5,503 bases of DNA from Pseudomonadales bacterium (GTDB lineage: Bacteria > Pseudomonadota > Gammaproteobacteria > Pseudomonadales > DT-91). Under the pieces are notes generated by a model, which saw only the letters and a program-made list of their open reading frames with translations, searched no databases and was not told the DNA's origin. Of this stretch, positions 5,264 through 5,503 are shown piece after piece. Position 1 is the first letter of the stretch. Every line of letters starts with the position of its first letter. A program made the position numbers and the translations under genes. Where the stretch lies: contig JABSRR010000015.1 of assembly GCA_013215025.1 (NCBI GenBank), forward strand, positions 15,800 to 21,302. The letters run 5' to 3'.

Positions 5264-5446
5264 TTAGTCAATCTGAACGATGACTTGCCGATGACTTAGC
5301 GGTGACTTAGCGTTGAGTTGTGCCAGCGACTTAGCGATAAATAGCTTTAGCCAGCGGCGATCAGTTGGCATAAAATAGCGATTCAAGGCAACACAACCGT
5401 ACGAATAAATAACAGCACAAACAATTAACAGCTTAAACAGTAGCAT
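5264..5446 (-). CDS. Doubtful small membrane-protein ORF (60 residues)
   Basis: From an ATG at 5446 the frame encodes a hydrophobic N-terminal helix of about 22 residues (MLLFKLLIVCAVIYSYGC and on), then a basic region around PTDRRWLKLF. This is compatible with a small inner-membrane protein or a signal-anchored peptide. There is no Shine-Dalgarno sequence. The last third is written in an 11-bp DNA repeat that does not keep the reading frame, which argues against coding there. I recognise no family. If it is not a gene, 5135-5503 holds only the lpp leader, the repeat array and, from 5447 onward, nothing I can name. Confidence 0.25.
   Translation of the reverse strand: MLLFKLLIVCAVIYSYGCVALNRYFMPTDRRWLKLFIAKSLAQLNAKSPLSHRQVIVQID
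5281..5337 (+). repeat. Degenerate 11-bp direct-repeat array upstream of lpp
   Basis: About five head-to-tail copies of a unit close to TGACTTAGCGN occur at 5281-5291, 5292-5302, 5303-5313, 5314-5326 (diverged, 13 bp) and 5327-5337. Copies 2, 3 and 5 share GACTTAGCG exactly. The spacing is about one helical turn, so a protein binding each unit would lie on one face of the DNA. The array is about 150-200 bp upstream of the lpp start codon. Confidence 0.65.
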
Positions 5447-5503
5447 GTTACTATACAAAATGTGATTGTACTAAGGATGCTGGCCTACACGCACAGCACA
5501 AAG

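Noticed and set aside
5440..5453. AGTAnCATGnTACT dyad at the start of the small ORF
   Set aside because: It is short, isolated and not tied to a credible promoter, so chance is the simplest explanation.

Overview
This window reads as ordinary chromosomal DNA of a gammaproteobacterium. The pointers are an Lrp close to the alanine-responsive DadR of Pseudomonas, a Braun-type lipoprotein with an enterobacterial-style C-terminus, and a LysM/L,D-transpeptidase of the ErfK/YbiS/YcfS type. Base composition is intermediate and intergenic stretches are markedly AT-rich. A marine Cellvibrionales/Oceanospirillales-like host is plausible, but that is only an impression. I see no mobile element, CRISPR array, tRNA or rRNA.

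Left part (1-2196), metabolism: the 5' part of an FAD-dependent amine/amino-acid oxidoreductase of the PuuB/DAO family runs leftward off the edge. Behind it, separated by a good intrinsic terminator (737-774), is a complete L-alanine dehydrogenase gene (ald), also on the minus strand. The 278-bp gap between ald and panE holds two dyad-symmetric elements just upstream of ald and a very AT-rich core. It ends in a near-ideal promoter for the rightward gene.

Middle (2197-3651): a ketopantoate reductase gene (panE, plus strand), most likely starting at a TTG codon, converges with an Lrp/AsnC regulator gene (minus strand). Only 21 bp lie between the two stop codons. The regulator resembles alanine-sensing Lrp proteins, so ald and perhaps panE are its natural candidate targets.

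Right part (3823-5503), envelope: a secreted LysM + L,D-transpeptidase (plus) faces a Braun-type lipoprotein gene lpp (minus) across a strong hairpin at 4749-4798. The protein families make these a likely enzyme/substrate pair: the transpeptidase would join the C-terminal lysine of the lipoprotein to peptidoglycan. The lipoprotein is about 20 residues longer than E. coli Lpp, keeps one unbroken heptad register, and has an alanine-filled core. Upstream of lpp come an AT-rich leader, an array of 11-bp direct repeats, and a doubtful small membrane-protein ORF. I found no wholly new system; the best leads are the long Lpp with its neighbouring transpeptidase, the ald operator-like dyads, and the 11-bp repeat array.
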